Positions 23,375-34,065 of a stretch of 64,000 nt of DNA are shown piece after piece (position 1 is the first letter of the stretch; every line of letters starts with the position of its first letter). Source of the DNA: Taxawa tesnikishii (nom. ined.) (Eukaryota; Ascomycota; Dothideomycetes; Dothideales). Position numbers and translations under genes: made by a program. The stretch spans positions 1,364,001-1,428,000 of the forward strand of contig JAPDRO010000002.1 in assembly GCA_030247885.1 (NCBI GenBank), given 5' to 3'. The notes beneath the pieces are model-generated. The model searched no databases. It worked only from the letters and a program-made list of their open reading frames with translations, and was not told where the DNA came from.

Positions 23375-25164
23375 TCACCTTTTCTCCGTCAAGACTCCTC
23401 CATCGTCAGCCTCCGCGCCCAAGCTGCGCGCCCCTCTCGTTCCAGCCAAGCCTCTCTCTTCATCTCCTTCTTCCGCTATCCTCCTATCCTCATGTCCTTC
23501 CGGGGTACCCTCCCTACAAGCCCAAGCATCCACATGCCTCAGTACTTCTCGGTCCCATAACCTGTCCATGACCCAAAGTCTGAACGGCACAAGCGCGATG
23601 ATGATAATCGGAAAAGCCGGACCCGCCACTGTCAGTGTTACGATGAAGATGCCAACAGTGATAGCGATCTGGAACAGCGTGTACGTGTGAATCGGCAGGT
23701 ACGACGGCACCGTCTTCGGGAGCTCTGGGAGCTCCGATGGCGGCGTGAGCATGTGGAATGTTCGATATAAGATCGGACTGTGGAGGGGCGTTAGTTGCCA
23801 ACCGCAAACAATGGAAGCCGAGGATGAAGTGCTGCTTACTTGACCGATAGGCTCTGTTCGCCCATAAAAACAAACAATCCGGCAAGCACACTCGTCGGCG
23901 TCAAACCAAGCACACGCAAGAACGGTGGGCTGGCAAAGACCAAGATCCCACCCGCGTGCAGGAACGCGCTCCATCGCTGCTCGTACACTCGTCGCACGAC
24001 TCTCTGCCCAGGTCTCTCCACTCCGTCAGCACCAATGACCGCGCAGTCCTCGACCTCATCATGCAACAAACTCTCCGAATGCAGAGGCGCCTGTGGTAGG
24101 AGTCCGTTAGCTGGCGGAATACCCAGGATGCCACAGATGGCGGACACGGTGCCCAAGAGCACGATGTCCAGAGCGAAGCCGCCCGGTTTGCGAGTCCCGT
24201 AGCGATCTACTGTGCAGATGATGCTGCTGACCTCGTGATCGAAAAAGAAGAGAGCTGTGATGATGGCGCCGGGGATGATGGCAGCAAACGTCCAGCTCAC
24301 AGGCAGTTCCCAGAATCGCACGAAGAAGGTCGAGCGGTCGGGATCCGTGGGCCTGAATGCCGTACTCACGGGCAACGTGCCCTTGTCCAAGCTCGCGAGC
24401 TCGCCAACATAAGGCATGCCGATGAAGAAAACGATACTAATCGCCGCCGCGTATTCGGACAATCCCATGCGGATGTGGCGGTTGAACAGCGGATTCCAGC
24501 TCTCTGCCGTGCTGAGGAAGAGGGCAAGAAGGAAAGTGCCAGCAGCGCCGATGATGGCGTATAGGAAGGCCGCAAAGCTGAGACTATCGTGCGCGCGTTG
24601 CAGCTCCTGCACCGCCTTGTGAAAGTAGATGACGCTGTTCAGTAGCGAGAAGATCTCCGTGCTGAAGGTCGTCACGTAGCGCATGGTCCAGTCGTGTGCG
24701 TTGAAGATGGCTAGGAGGTAGTGCATCCAGGCGGCGTGGATGAGACTCCACGCCATGAACGGCAGGAACGGAATGTGAAGACATTCTGTACATAGCGTGT
24801 AGATGTTCTCAGCCAGCACAGAGAATGGACCAGTAACTCCCAGTATGGTTAGCGGCTGGATGGAGAAAATGCTGAAGACGATTCCGCAAAGACCGGTGCT
24901 GAAGACCACTTCAATGGTGCCCCAGCTCTCTCCTGTGAGATTGTAGAGATCCGAGGCGAAGGTAATTCCGGGCAGCAGGTTTGTGAAGAAGACATACACG
25001 GCGCTAGCGAACACAAGCTGGTTGAACGTCCTCCAGTCGCTGATATATCGTTTGGACAGATTTAGGACGTCTTGCTTGAGAAGGCGGAAAGGTCTCAGTG
25101 CTCCGTCTTTTTGGAACGCAGACTTGACGCTCGACAGCCAAGTCCTGCCACCGCGCGAGGGCAT
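23375..25164 (-). CDS. BOR1: Bor1-type boron/bicarbonate anion transporter
   Basis: Plasma-membrane anion exporter of the SLC4 (HCO3 cotransporter) family. Exons 25164-23840 and 23777-23375, 575 aa, joined at GEQSLSVN / PILYRTFHMLTP. About ten to twelve membrane segments. Family boxes: FFTNLLPGITFASDLYNLTG, STGLCGIVFSIFSIQPLTIL, GVTGPFSVLAENIYTL, SWTFAAIIPGAIITALFFFD and GIPPANGLLPQAPLHSESL. The region after the last helix is acidic and cytosolic (REGTPEGHEDRRIAEEGDEE). The intron (62 nt) has donor GTAAGC, branch ACTAAC and acceptor ACAG. No frame break. Specificity for borate rather than bicarbonate is by family resemblance only. Confidence 0.93.
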
Positions 25165-26554
25165 GTCTTCCTCGAAGGTGTTTTTCTAGCGGGTGTGTTC
25201 CTGGGTTACGCAAAGCGTGCTTTGAACTGTGAAAGTAGTCTGTTCAAATATGGAACACGCGCCACGCACGTACGTCACGAAACAGTAGCCACCATAAGAC
25301 ATACCTCAAGAGCCGGGATAGATTCTTGTCCTCGATTACCATGGCCTGTAGGATAGAGCCGTTCTGGCACGAGGTATGCTGGGAGGCCAGTGACGACGCG
25401 CCAAGCAGCAGTTGAGTTCTTGTCCTTACCCAAGCCGGGAATCGCCGGTTGCGTAAACCATACATCTGGGCGGATGTGTGCAGTTTGGAGCGAGAGGCCA
25501 CACAACACGAATTCGATCCGTATGTGCCTTTCCTTGATCCAGCTAGACACATCTTGGATCCATCACCGAACCCTGGCAGCAGAGGCTCCTTGAAGTCTGT
25601 GTCTGAGCGAAATCACCCAGATGGAGTGGGTCGCAGCAAGCAGGTTGCAGCAGACTTTTGCATTTCTGCGCAACGGTAGTCCACGTCTTTCAATGGATCA
25701 ATCGAGGTTGGCGGCAGAACTGATTGATCCGGAGATATCCGTCCCCATGCGGGATTCTCTGATGCAAATTTCAGTCGATGCGGTTCCTCACAGTACTAAT
25801 CGGAATTGCTGCTTGATGGCTGCAGTGGCAATCGTACAGGTTGACAGGTAAGCTAAACATCTGGCGTAAGGGATTATCAGTGACCATGTGCTAGCGGACG
25901 AAGAGCAGGCTGTACCTGAAAACCAGGGGAAGCAACACAGAGACTGTCCTCCGTACGCGACCACCCCGACGGACATTGGCAGGGGTGCTGATCGACTTTC
26001 CACGTCCAACTCCAAGGGTCCCATGGCGAATTCAAACAGTGATCTGTCAAAGGAGACGAGACGTTGTCGGGTGCGTCTCTTCCATGTATGTAGGAAGCTA
26101 GGAAAGACACCCAAGGAATCCGAGCTAAAAACTTTAGCATTGCGAGGAAGCCATATATGTACCTACCCTTAAAGTTTCCCTTCGCCGAACCGATTTCTGC
26201 TTGGGTACGAAGTGTAGTGTTGAATTGTTCGTGAACTTCAGCGTTTTGGGCGGAGGATAGAATTGCAAACCCTCTTACCAACAAAGTACATTCTCCTAAT
26301 ATTAGTTTACTGAAACCCATACGTTCGTCCCTTGACCTGCGTCCACCAGCGGAATGGCCAACAATGGAGCTGAAAAAAACCACCCTGTTGTTCCGCCCCC
26401 GACACTCCACATCAACATTGTTGAGAGCGCTATGCTGGGAAAAGATCCTTCCGTCCGCACATACGGAACCTTCAAGACCATCCCGCAGTTGACATGCCCA
26501 GAGCAACTCTGCCTAACTTCCACATATGGCTTGCGCAGAACCCTGTCGAGCGGC
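25165..26554. other. 1.4-kb intergenic interval between BOR1 and PKA genes
   Basis: A 209-codon minus-strand ORF (26506-25877) begins with TTG, has no domain-like pattern and overlaps the likely PKA 3' UTR; I do not treat it as a gene. Otherwise nothing recognisable. Confidence 0.45.
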
Positions 26555-28110
26555 TTAGAAGTCAGGGAAGAGACGTCCGTGCCTGTAAGAGGGTGTCAGC
26601 ACATGAATCCAGAAGCATATCAGCAGCAGGCAACTTACGGATCATCACCCATCTGCCCGTACGCCTCAGTTTCCTCAGGATACTTGTCAAAGAGACTAGC
26701 ATCACCAACACCACCTCTCACAGGAGGCACGTACGGAGCATCGATATCCTTCTTGGCCAGACGCTCCCAAGTGACCTCGGCGAACCAAGGATGTTGCATG
26801 ACGTCCTTGCTACCTCCGTGCAAGTTACCTAGCCGCTTCGTGAGATCGTGGGTGATGAGCTTGCTCAGTAGGTCCTGCGCATCCGGGTGGATGTACGGCG
26901 GGTACTTGACACGTCCACGGAGGATGTTTTCGTAGATCTTCAGAGGACTACCGGAGTCCCAGAAAGGTGTAAATCCGCAGAGCATTTCGAAAATGAGGAT
27001 GCCGAGGGACCACCTGCAACGAGTTGTTAGAACCACAATTGCTGGATTGTAACGTGGTTGAGAGCAGGTGGCACAACTCACCAGTCAACGGACTTGTTGT
27101 AACCCTTGGACGAGACAACCTCGGGAGCAAGGTAATCGGGTGTACCACACAAAGTCCATGTGATGTCGGGCACTTCCTTGGCGAAACCGAAATCCGTAAT
27201 CTTTAGATGCCCATGTCTGTCCAAGAGCAAGTTTTCTGGTTTCAGATCGCGGTAGATGATCTCCATCGAGTGCAGGTAGTCCAGTGCCAGAGTGACTTCG
27301 GCCGCGTAGAACTTTGCAACAGGGTTCGGGAACCGCTACCTGTCATCAGCATACTGCTGAAGGTAAGACACGCTACAGATGACTCACCTGCGACTTCCGC
27401 AGCAAGCTAAAAAGCTCACCACCTTCAATGAAATCCATTACCATGTAAAGGTTCTTGGAGTCCTGGAACGTTCCCCAGAGAGTGATCAGGAAGGGGTGTT
27501 TGACCTTCTGCAGCATCCTTCGCTCATCGTTTGTGTGCTCCACCTGCTTCATCTTGACCACCTGGGCCTTTTTCAGCACCTTGACGGCGTAGAAGCGCTG
27601 GTTGTGTTTCGATTGCACCAGGTGTACTCTGCCGAAGCTTCCCGTACCCAGGGTGCGTTGTATTGTGAAGTCATTGAGGGTGTATTTGCCTTTTGTCTCT
27701 CTTACGGGGTTGGCGACAGGCTGCTGGAACGGCGCCTTTGCACCAGTGCTGCCGTTGGATGCGTATGCGGAATCGTTTGGGTTGTTGGGATGGATGATGT
27801 TGTTGATGCTAGCTGCGTTCTGATGCGATTGCTGCGCAGGATAAGACTGCTGTTGGTAGTGAGCTTGCATTGAATCGGCAGGCTTCTGTACGGCCGGAGC
27901 GGATGAGGTGCTGGTGTTGTTGGTGTTGGACGTCTGGCCAGCTGACGTAACCCTGGTGAGACCACCGCCGCTCTCGCCGGTGCTACTCTTGCTAAGGGTC
28001 GGGGTGATGGGCGAGCCGGTCTCCTTGATGGGCGAAGCGGGCGAGTTGAGGTCGATGTTGCCCTGCGAGTCCTTCGTCCGCTTCTTCTTGAGGAAACCTA
28101 GGGTAGGCAT
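26555..28110 (-). CDS. PKAC1: cAMP-dependent protein kinase catalytic subunit
   Basis: Serine/threonine kinase that carries the cAMP signal for growth, nutrient and stress responses. Exons 28110-27388, 27335-27082, 27013-26639 and 26582-26555, 459 aa, all in frame. The N-terminal ~140 residues are low complexity (Ser/Thr/Asn/Gln), as usual in fungi. Kinase core: GTGSFGRV (154-161), AVKVLKK with Lys177, [21 protein letters not shown], activation segment [25 protein letters not shown]. The AGC tail ends GRLFPDF, the short hydrophobic end typical of PKA, encoded by a 28-nt last exon. Introns 52, 68 and 56 nt. The upstream region is rich in short tandem repeats, including a CCAAT array. Confidence 0.96.
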
Positions 28111-28576
28111 AGGGAGAGAGATTCAAGGGTAGAGGAATCCAGGTGTCTCAGAGCCCCGCAAGCAAGGCGTGTGCTGGAAGCGAACGGGATCAGCGACACA
28201 TGCACAATCGGCGGGTATTCGGTTTTTGTCGAGATGCAATGGACCGGAGAAAAGGGAGGGACGGCTGTAGGTAATAGGGAGCCTTTGAGGAGTCGGACAA
28301 GCGACGATATGCACACCAAAGCAAATTGGTCTGCTGCAGCAATGCGCACCGGCCTGGTGGTTGCAACAGGGCGATTATCAGCGAACGCAACTGCCTCTGG
28401 TTGGAGCTAGCGAAGCTTCCCAATTCAGTTGCGTAGGGATGGATTGGAATGCGGGATCGCTGCGAGGCTTGTGCACCGACGAATGCAGTGCAAACAACAC
28501 CAGTCGATAGTGATAACGACCAACCGACAATAACTGAATATGGCAGAGCAAAGCAGAACAACGGGGGCGGGATCTG

Positions 28577-28600
28577 AGGAGGCTGGAGGCTGGAGGCTGG
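28577..28600. repeat. 7-bp tandem repeat (GGAGGCT)3
   Basis: Three exact ggaggct copies plus gg, about 470 bp upstream of the PKA start codon. Confidence 0.85.
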
Positions 28601-28601
28601 C

Positions 28602-28657
28602 GCGGTGCGGTGCGGTGCGGTGCGGTGCGATGCGGTGCGATGCGATGCGGTGCGGTG
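28602..28657. repeat. pentanucleotide array (GCGGT/GCGAT)n
   Basis: About eleven 5-bp units, gcggt interspersed with gcgat, immediately after the 7-bp repeat. On the PKA-sense strand the units read ACCGC/ATCGC. Confidence 0.9.
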
Positions 28658-28839
28658 TCAAGGAGTCGCTGGGAGAGGTCGATATGAATACATGGACGGG
28701 CACTTCCTGAGGTTGCAGTCAACAGCAGAGGGACCAACCACGGTGACGTGACCTCGCCTGTGTCCGTCAGTGACCCCGCGGCGGAAGCGGCAGCGGCCCC
28801 TAAAAAGGATGGCTGGGCGGAGATCTCTGGCTGGTGGAG

Positions 28840-28889
28840 AAAGCGAAAGGGAAAGGGAAAGGGAAAGCGAAAGCGAAAGCGAAAGCGAG
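28840..28889. repeat. hexanucleotide array (GGGAAA)n / (GCGAAA)n
   Basis: About eight 6-bp units, gggaaa changing to gcgaaa along the array; polypyrimidine on the PKA-sense strand (TTTCCC/TTTCGC). Confidence 0.9.
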
Positions 28890-29050
28890 AACCAACTCTC
28901 CAAAAACCAATTACACCCATTGACGGATGTCTGTTGTTGTTGTTGCGAGTAATGCAATGCTGTTGGCTACGCACGTACGACTATACAGCAACGCCCGTGT
29001 CTGAGCCCTCTTCTCAGTGATGTTGTTCACACAATTGTTGGACAGTGGAG

Positions 29051-29115
29051 AGGGCTGCATTTTGATATTGGCCATTGGCCATTGGCCATTGGCCATTGGC
29101 CATGGATGCAGCCCT
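29051..29115. promoter_or_regulatory. five-copy CCAAT array inside a perfect 10-bp inverted repeat
   Basis: Five exact 7-bp units attggcc occupy 29067-29101; on the PKA-sense strand each reads GGCCAAT, so there are five evenly spaced CCAAT boxes. They are framed by agggctgcat (29051-29060) and its exact complement atgcagccct (29106-29115). The CCAAT box is the known target of the Hap/NF-Y complex. The array lies about 0.95 kb upstream of the PKA ATG and about 0.5 kb beyond the end of the Utp14 gene. Confidence 0.7.
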
Positions 29116-29631
29116 AAGCCGAAGGGACATGCACGCTGGACCCTCGACCAGTCACGTGCCGAGCAGCCGGTAATCCGACCGAGCGAGCCAATCCTCAACC
29201 AGGTTAAATCGTATGGGTATGTACATGTCCGTTTTGGTGAGTGCCTCGATTGATTGCAACTCCAATCTCTACCTTAATCTGCGACTCCATCTCCGTTCCC
29301 GCTCTGCTGCTCCGTCCCGTGTTGACCCAACCAGCACCATGGCACGGCGCTGCTGCAGGCAAGTGTGCTCTATTCCAAGACGACAGCATGTAGCATCGTG
29401 GCACGTTATGCGCATAGAATGCTCCTTGATGGTGGTGGTGGTGGCGGTGGTGGCGGCAACTGTGATGGGGCACGAATTTTGGTCTGGCTTGTAACATAAT
29501 GTAAGAACATCATTCAACACCTGGCAACACCGAAAGAGTAAGGCACCAGGAAGGGGAAGTCACCAGTCTTTATGCCACTACCACTCGAAGCTTCTCTCCC
29601 AAACCTCAACCTCTCCTCCGGACCGTCGCCC

Positions 29632-32600
29632 TTACAGCAACGGCCTCTCCATCGGCGCAATAACACCCTGCTTAACCACAACCCTGGGCCTAGTATTCCT
29701 CTGAAAGACCTCCTTCGTACTCCACTCCGGACCGACCGGCTGTCTCAGACTGCGCTCATACGTCTCCTTTCCGCCCTTCTCATCCTTGAACTGGTGCGGC
29801 AGCTGCGTAGCCAGGTACTTTTTGCCCTTCCTCTGCTGCGCCTCGGATATGATGACGTTCGTGAGCTTCGCGTCCCTGCGGTTAGCCGCCTTGATACCCG
29901 GGTCGACGCGCTTGTGCAGGGGATTGTGGGCTGCGCGCGCGTTGGCTTTGCGGACTGCCTTGGAAAGACCATCGCCTGTCCACGAACCCCAGCCGGGGAG
30001 GTGCGTCGAGGTGACTTTGTCGTCTTCGTCGGCTACTTGGGCGGTCTTCTCGGCTTCGAAGTCCACTTGGACGTCGTCGCCTGCGAATCCACGTGCGTGG
30101 TACATGGCTTGTTTTTCCTTCTCACTAAGTATCGGGTTGGCTTCAGCGTCCTCAGCATCGGAGGCATCGGCGGTGACTGGATCTCTAGATGGAGCAGACC
30201 CGTTGGTATACGGAACAGTGATCCAGCCATCGGTATGGGCGGGAGCTGAAGTGGACTTGGAGCGGGCCTCCTTCTCGGTGGAAGAGTCGCGGGTCTCAGA
30301 GGCAGTGCCGCTGGAAGTGGCTGGCGTGATGATACCGTTGGACTGCTTTGCGCCCTTCTGCTTCGCCGCCTTCTTCTTGTTCGACGCAGTGGGCAGCCAG
30401 TCCCAGTCGTCGTTGCCCGCTGCGGCGGGCTTCTCCTCGCTCTCCTTGGGAAGGTTGCTCTTCTTCAAGATAGATCTGGGCTGACGTTGCTTCGGCGCCA
30501 CTTCAGCGGCAGGGCGATCTGTGATGATTTTTACATCCTCTTCTGCCTCCTCGTCAGACGCCTGACCTTCCTCAAGCTCAGCGCGGGCAGGCTTTGCCTT
30601 GGGCGCCGGACCACTCTTCGGTCTCGGTCCAAAGATCGCGCGGCCAAGGGAGGCATCCTCCTCTTCATTCTCGCTGGGTGAATCTTCACCGGCCAACTCA
30701 CGCTGCATACGTTCGATATCCTCGTCATTTTGCGCCTTGCGTGCGGCCTCGGCACGTTGCATAAATGCCATAGCCCCCAATCTTGACTGCTTAGCGTCTT
30801 TGTCGGCTCCGAGCTTGCCAAGTTGCCTTTGCAGCCTCTTCCTCTCCGCTTCATCATCTGAGAGGATCTCGTCTTCTTCTTCTTCATCCTCATCCTCGTC
30901 CTCATCGATATCCGTCCCTTCGTCATCCTCGTCATCCCTGATATCTTTGCCTTCGATCCTTCTCCTCAGCTCCTCATTCCTCCTCGCCATCTCTATGACT
31001 CCATCTCTTGCATCATCGTCCCACACAGTCCTTCCGGCCTTCTTTGCGCTCTTGGCCCACTTGCTGTCCCTGTGCTTGGTCCCCATCCTTGCTTCCGCAC
31101 GTCTCCTGTCCTGCCTCTCCTTATCATCCTCATTCATGTCGTCATCTAGGCCCTCCCATTTTGCAGCCTCACGCTCCCGCTCCTTACGATGGACGCGGCG
31201 GTAACTCTTGCTCTTGATCTTCTTAACACGCTTCGCCTTGACTTCTTCACGGAAGAGAAGTTCCCTGGCCTTGCGCAGTTCCGCGCGACGAGCCATGACT
31301 TCCTCCACAGGGATCTTGTTCAGCTGCAACTCCTCCGCTCGCATGATCTCGTCCTCATCATCGTCATCTGCCTTGCCCTTCTTCGCAGTGCTCAACCCGC
31401 TCTGCTCGAGAATGTTCTGAATCGCGCTTTCGAGCTCATTGGCCGGCTTGTCCTGCTGTGCTGGGATAAGTTTGCTAGTGCCTACTGCTTCCGACGCGTT
31501 AGGGTCCTTGAGCGGAAACTGCAGGAATTCGGCTCTGCGATTGTGGATGACTGTATCCCGCCATCGATCGAGCGTCTCTTTCGCTTTTTGCTGGCTGCAG
31601 CACGGTCTAGGCGGTCCTGTTGTCTCTTTGGTAGAGGTGCGTCAAGCTTGCCAGGGATACCCGTACGCTTGGAGGCTTTGTCGGATGAGAGCAGTTTGAG
31701 AGACTTGCGCAGGGCGGGGTCTGTCACTGTGGGGAGAAGGTCGGATATCTTGAGTTTTTGAGAGCTGGTCAGACCATAGTCGGAAGGTTGTTGAGATTCA
31801 TGAGCATCAGCGGTGCGACCAGTACGCTTTTCTGGCGGGTCACTCTCGAGTGAGGTGATCAAGTCTTGGAGCTTGGAGAGCTTGGTCGGGTCCGTATCGT
31901 CTGCTTCGTCTTCGGATACTGATGTTTCAGACGTATCATCGTCATCCTCCTCTTCTGAGTCATCCTCGTCTTCATCCTCTTCTGAAGCTGCGGACCTTCC
32001 CTTCCTGCTCTTGCGGCTTTTTCTTCCTCCTCCTCTTCGTCATAGTCATCCAACATAGTTGCCAAATCCACCGCATCCTCATCATCTTCGAAGTCATCCG
32101 GCTCTTCGTCAGATTCCTGGCCACCATTGTCCTCGTTCAGATCCATTTCTCTTGCGGGGGCAGCTGAGATTTTCTTCCTATTCTTCGGACCCTTCTTGTT
32201 GCTGGAAGAGCCTCTGAATGTAAACCCTTCGAACCTCTCCTCGTCGCTCTCTCCAAACGCCTCATCCGAGTCCAGTTCGCTGTCGTCCTCATCCTCGATT
32301 GGTCCGCCCATAGTCCACTCGTTGCCTTCGCTGTCACTCTCGATCTCTGCCTCCTCGTCTAGCCCGCCGTTCGGACCTCCTGTCTTCTTCACGACACCCT
32401 TGGCCTGCAGCCTCCGTGAATTGCTCGCATACTCGTCGTCGTCGTCGTCTTCTTCGTCATCCTCGAGCCGGCGGCGCTTCTGACGAGGACCATCGTTCAC
32501 AGACTCACCCAGGCGGTGTTGCCGGATACGTAACTTTTCGGGCGCAGAGTGAGAAGCGATAGAGAAGGCCTCAAGAGAGCGCTTCTGAGACTTCTTGCGG

Positions 32601-32653
32601 GCGTTGTTTGGTTTGGCGATGCTCACGCTGGAGCGTGCGAGTCTGGCCGGCAT
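29632..32653 (-). CDS. UTP14: Utp14, small-subunit processome protein
   Basis: Nucleolar component of the U3 processome needed for 18S rRNA maturation; it activates the helicase Dhr1. Intron-less, about 1007 aa from ATG 32653 (MPARLARSSV); the upstream reading to 32674 is less typical. N-terminal basic box and acidic tracts (residues 40-280), then ITSLESDPPEKRTGR, GLTSSQKLKISDLLP, LDRWRDTVIHNRRAEFLQFP and IPVEEVMARRAELRKARELL. Lys-rich KIKSKSYRRVHRKER follows, then the C-terminal signature LPGWGSWTG and DPGIKAANRRDAKLTNVIIS. Two frame changes, at 32018-32022 and 31585-31589 (both ttttt on the + strand), each fit one missing base; adding two bases gives exactly 1008 codons. Since the gene is essential in yeast, the breaks are more likely sequence error than decay. 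Confidence 0.92.
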
Positions 32654-32975
32654 CGTGGATAGCTGTTGAACCAACTCTCTGGGAAGTCAGAAGGACACGG
32701 GTCAGAGGTTGAGATATTGAAATCCTGGAAGAGAAAAGTGGAAGGCAAAGCAACAAGAAACCAGAGATTGATTGGCTGTTAAAGCGGCAAAGAAATCCCA
32801 AATCGCCAAGATTTCGACGGCTCTGGTAGTAATAGCCCACAGTTCACTTCCGCGGCGAAGTCTATCGGGCATGCGATGCCACTCTCTCCATTCCCAGATA
32901 CTTGTATTTATATCGAGGTCTATTCCGTCTTAACAACCCTAGGTATTGTCTATATCAGGCTGCCGACTGGACGAC
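32654..32975. promoter_or_regulatory. divergent promoter UTP14 / mL41
   Basis: 322 bp between divergent start codons of a cytosolic ribosome-assembly factor and a mitoribosomal protein. No exon seen inside. Confidence 0.55.
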
Positions 32976-33413
32976 ATGCAGCCCACACAACCCCTTCAGC
33001 GCTCTTTGCGCCGCCTTGCGCTCACAACAAAGCAAGTCGGCAAGGGCTACTACAAGGGTACCGGCACTGGTTCTATGGGATCGCACACCAAATGGGGAGG
33101 ATACATTATCGACTACAATAAAGTACGCACATACAAGGTGCCAGATCTGACAGATTTCACGGTACGTCTGACCTTCAGCAAATCGAGCATATGCGCTTGC
33201 TGTCTTGCAAGCCCAGAGGGCTGTGCTTAACGGCGCAGTCCTGAAGGAATAAACCCTCAAAGTCCGAGACTAATGCGCTTTCTGTAGTTGACACCCTTCG
33301 TTGTCACACGCGTGGAGAAACCAGACGGTCGCGGCAAGTTTTCCGGCAGCCAGGGGCCCATGGACGGCAAGGCCTACCTGGAGAGGTGGAAGGAGTATGG
33401 CGGTGTTGCGTGA
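32976..33413 (+). CDS. MRPL27: mitochondrial large-subunit ribosomal protein mL41
   Basis: Structural protein of the mitochondrial 54S subunit (yeast Mrpl27). Exons 32976-33161 and 33288-33413, 103 aa. Family boxes: LTTKQVGKGYYKGTGTGSMG, HTKWGGYIIDYNKVRTY, and after the intron LTPFVVTRVEKPDGRGKFSG and YLERWKEYGGVA. The intron is 126 nt, with donor GTACGT, branch ACTAAT and acceptor GTAG. The N-terminal 15 residues are basic and serve as the import signal. Divergent from UTP14. Confidence 0.93.
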
Positions 33414-34065
33414 GGAAAGTTACTACAACGGCTTTTGCGGGAAGAGACGACTTCCTGGAGGGGCATATGAGAAGAAGTCGTTGTGGTGCTGTCCAGGACT
33501 TGGACGCAAGGGAAGTCCAAGAGAGTATGGAGTGGCTCGATGAGGATCATCGAAGCGGGATATCTCGAACAGGCATCAAGCCTTGTACATGACATCAGGT
33601 TCAGGAGTACAGTGCATCTTTGAGCGACAGGCGCACAGGGAAAAGGATCTGGATCGAGCTTGTAGAATGAGTCGTTGAGTTTGTATTGGCCCAACGAATG
33701 TAACATTATATTCTCCCTTAGAGACTAGAACGCGGCTAACCAGTGAATGGACGCATAGACATTTCAGGTCCGTTCTCAAATGCTGATGTCTTACACGTGG
33801 CCAATTCCACTGATCGTTTTGATTTTCAGTACTTACAAGCAGCCTCAAGACATACGTTCCGAATCTACGTTAACAAGGGCGGTGAGCGCTAGTAAGTGGC
33901 TATACACCACAGATAACTTTCAGGGCAGGCGCACCAGACTCGTACAATGCTTCAGGGTTCGAAAACTTGGTAGCAGCCAACGAACCAGTTCAAGTGACTA
34001 TTGAGGGCAAGTGTTCAATAACTTTTCCTTCAAGAATAAGCGATATCCGCTTCAACCACCATAGT
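33414..34065. other. intergenic between convergent genes
   Basis: No protein-like ORF or element recognised in these 650 bp. Confidence 0.5.

Larger units (their letters stand above)
28111..29631. other. 1.5-kb upstream region of the PKA gene
   Basis: No coding exon seen on either strand. The interval holds four separate short-repeat arrays (listed individually). ORFs across them are products of the repeats. Confidence 0.6.

Noticed and set aside
25877-26506. 209-codon minus-strand ORF between BOR1 and PKA
   Set aside because: Starts with TTG, no protein-like segments, overlaps the expected PKA 3' UTR.
30599-31204. Serine-rich plus-strand ORFs opposite UTP14 (also 31813-32483)
   Set aside because: Complement of Glu/Asp/Lys-rich coding sequence; reverse frames of acidic tracts read as Ser/Leu-rich.
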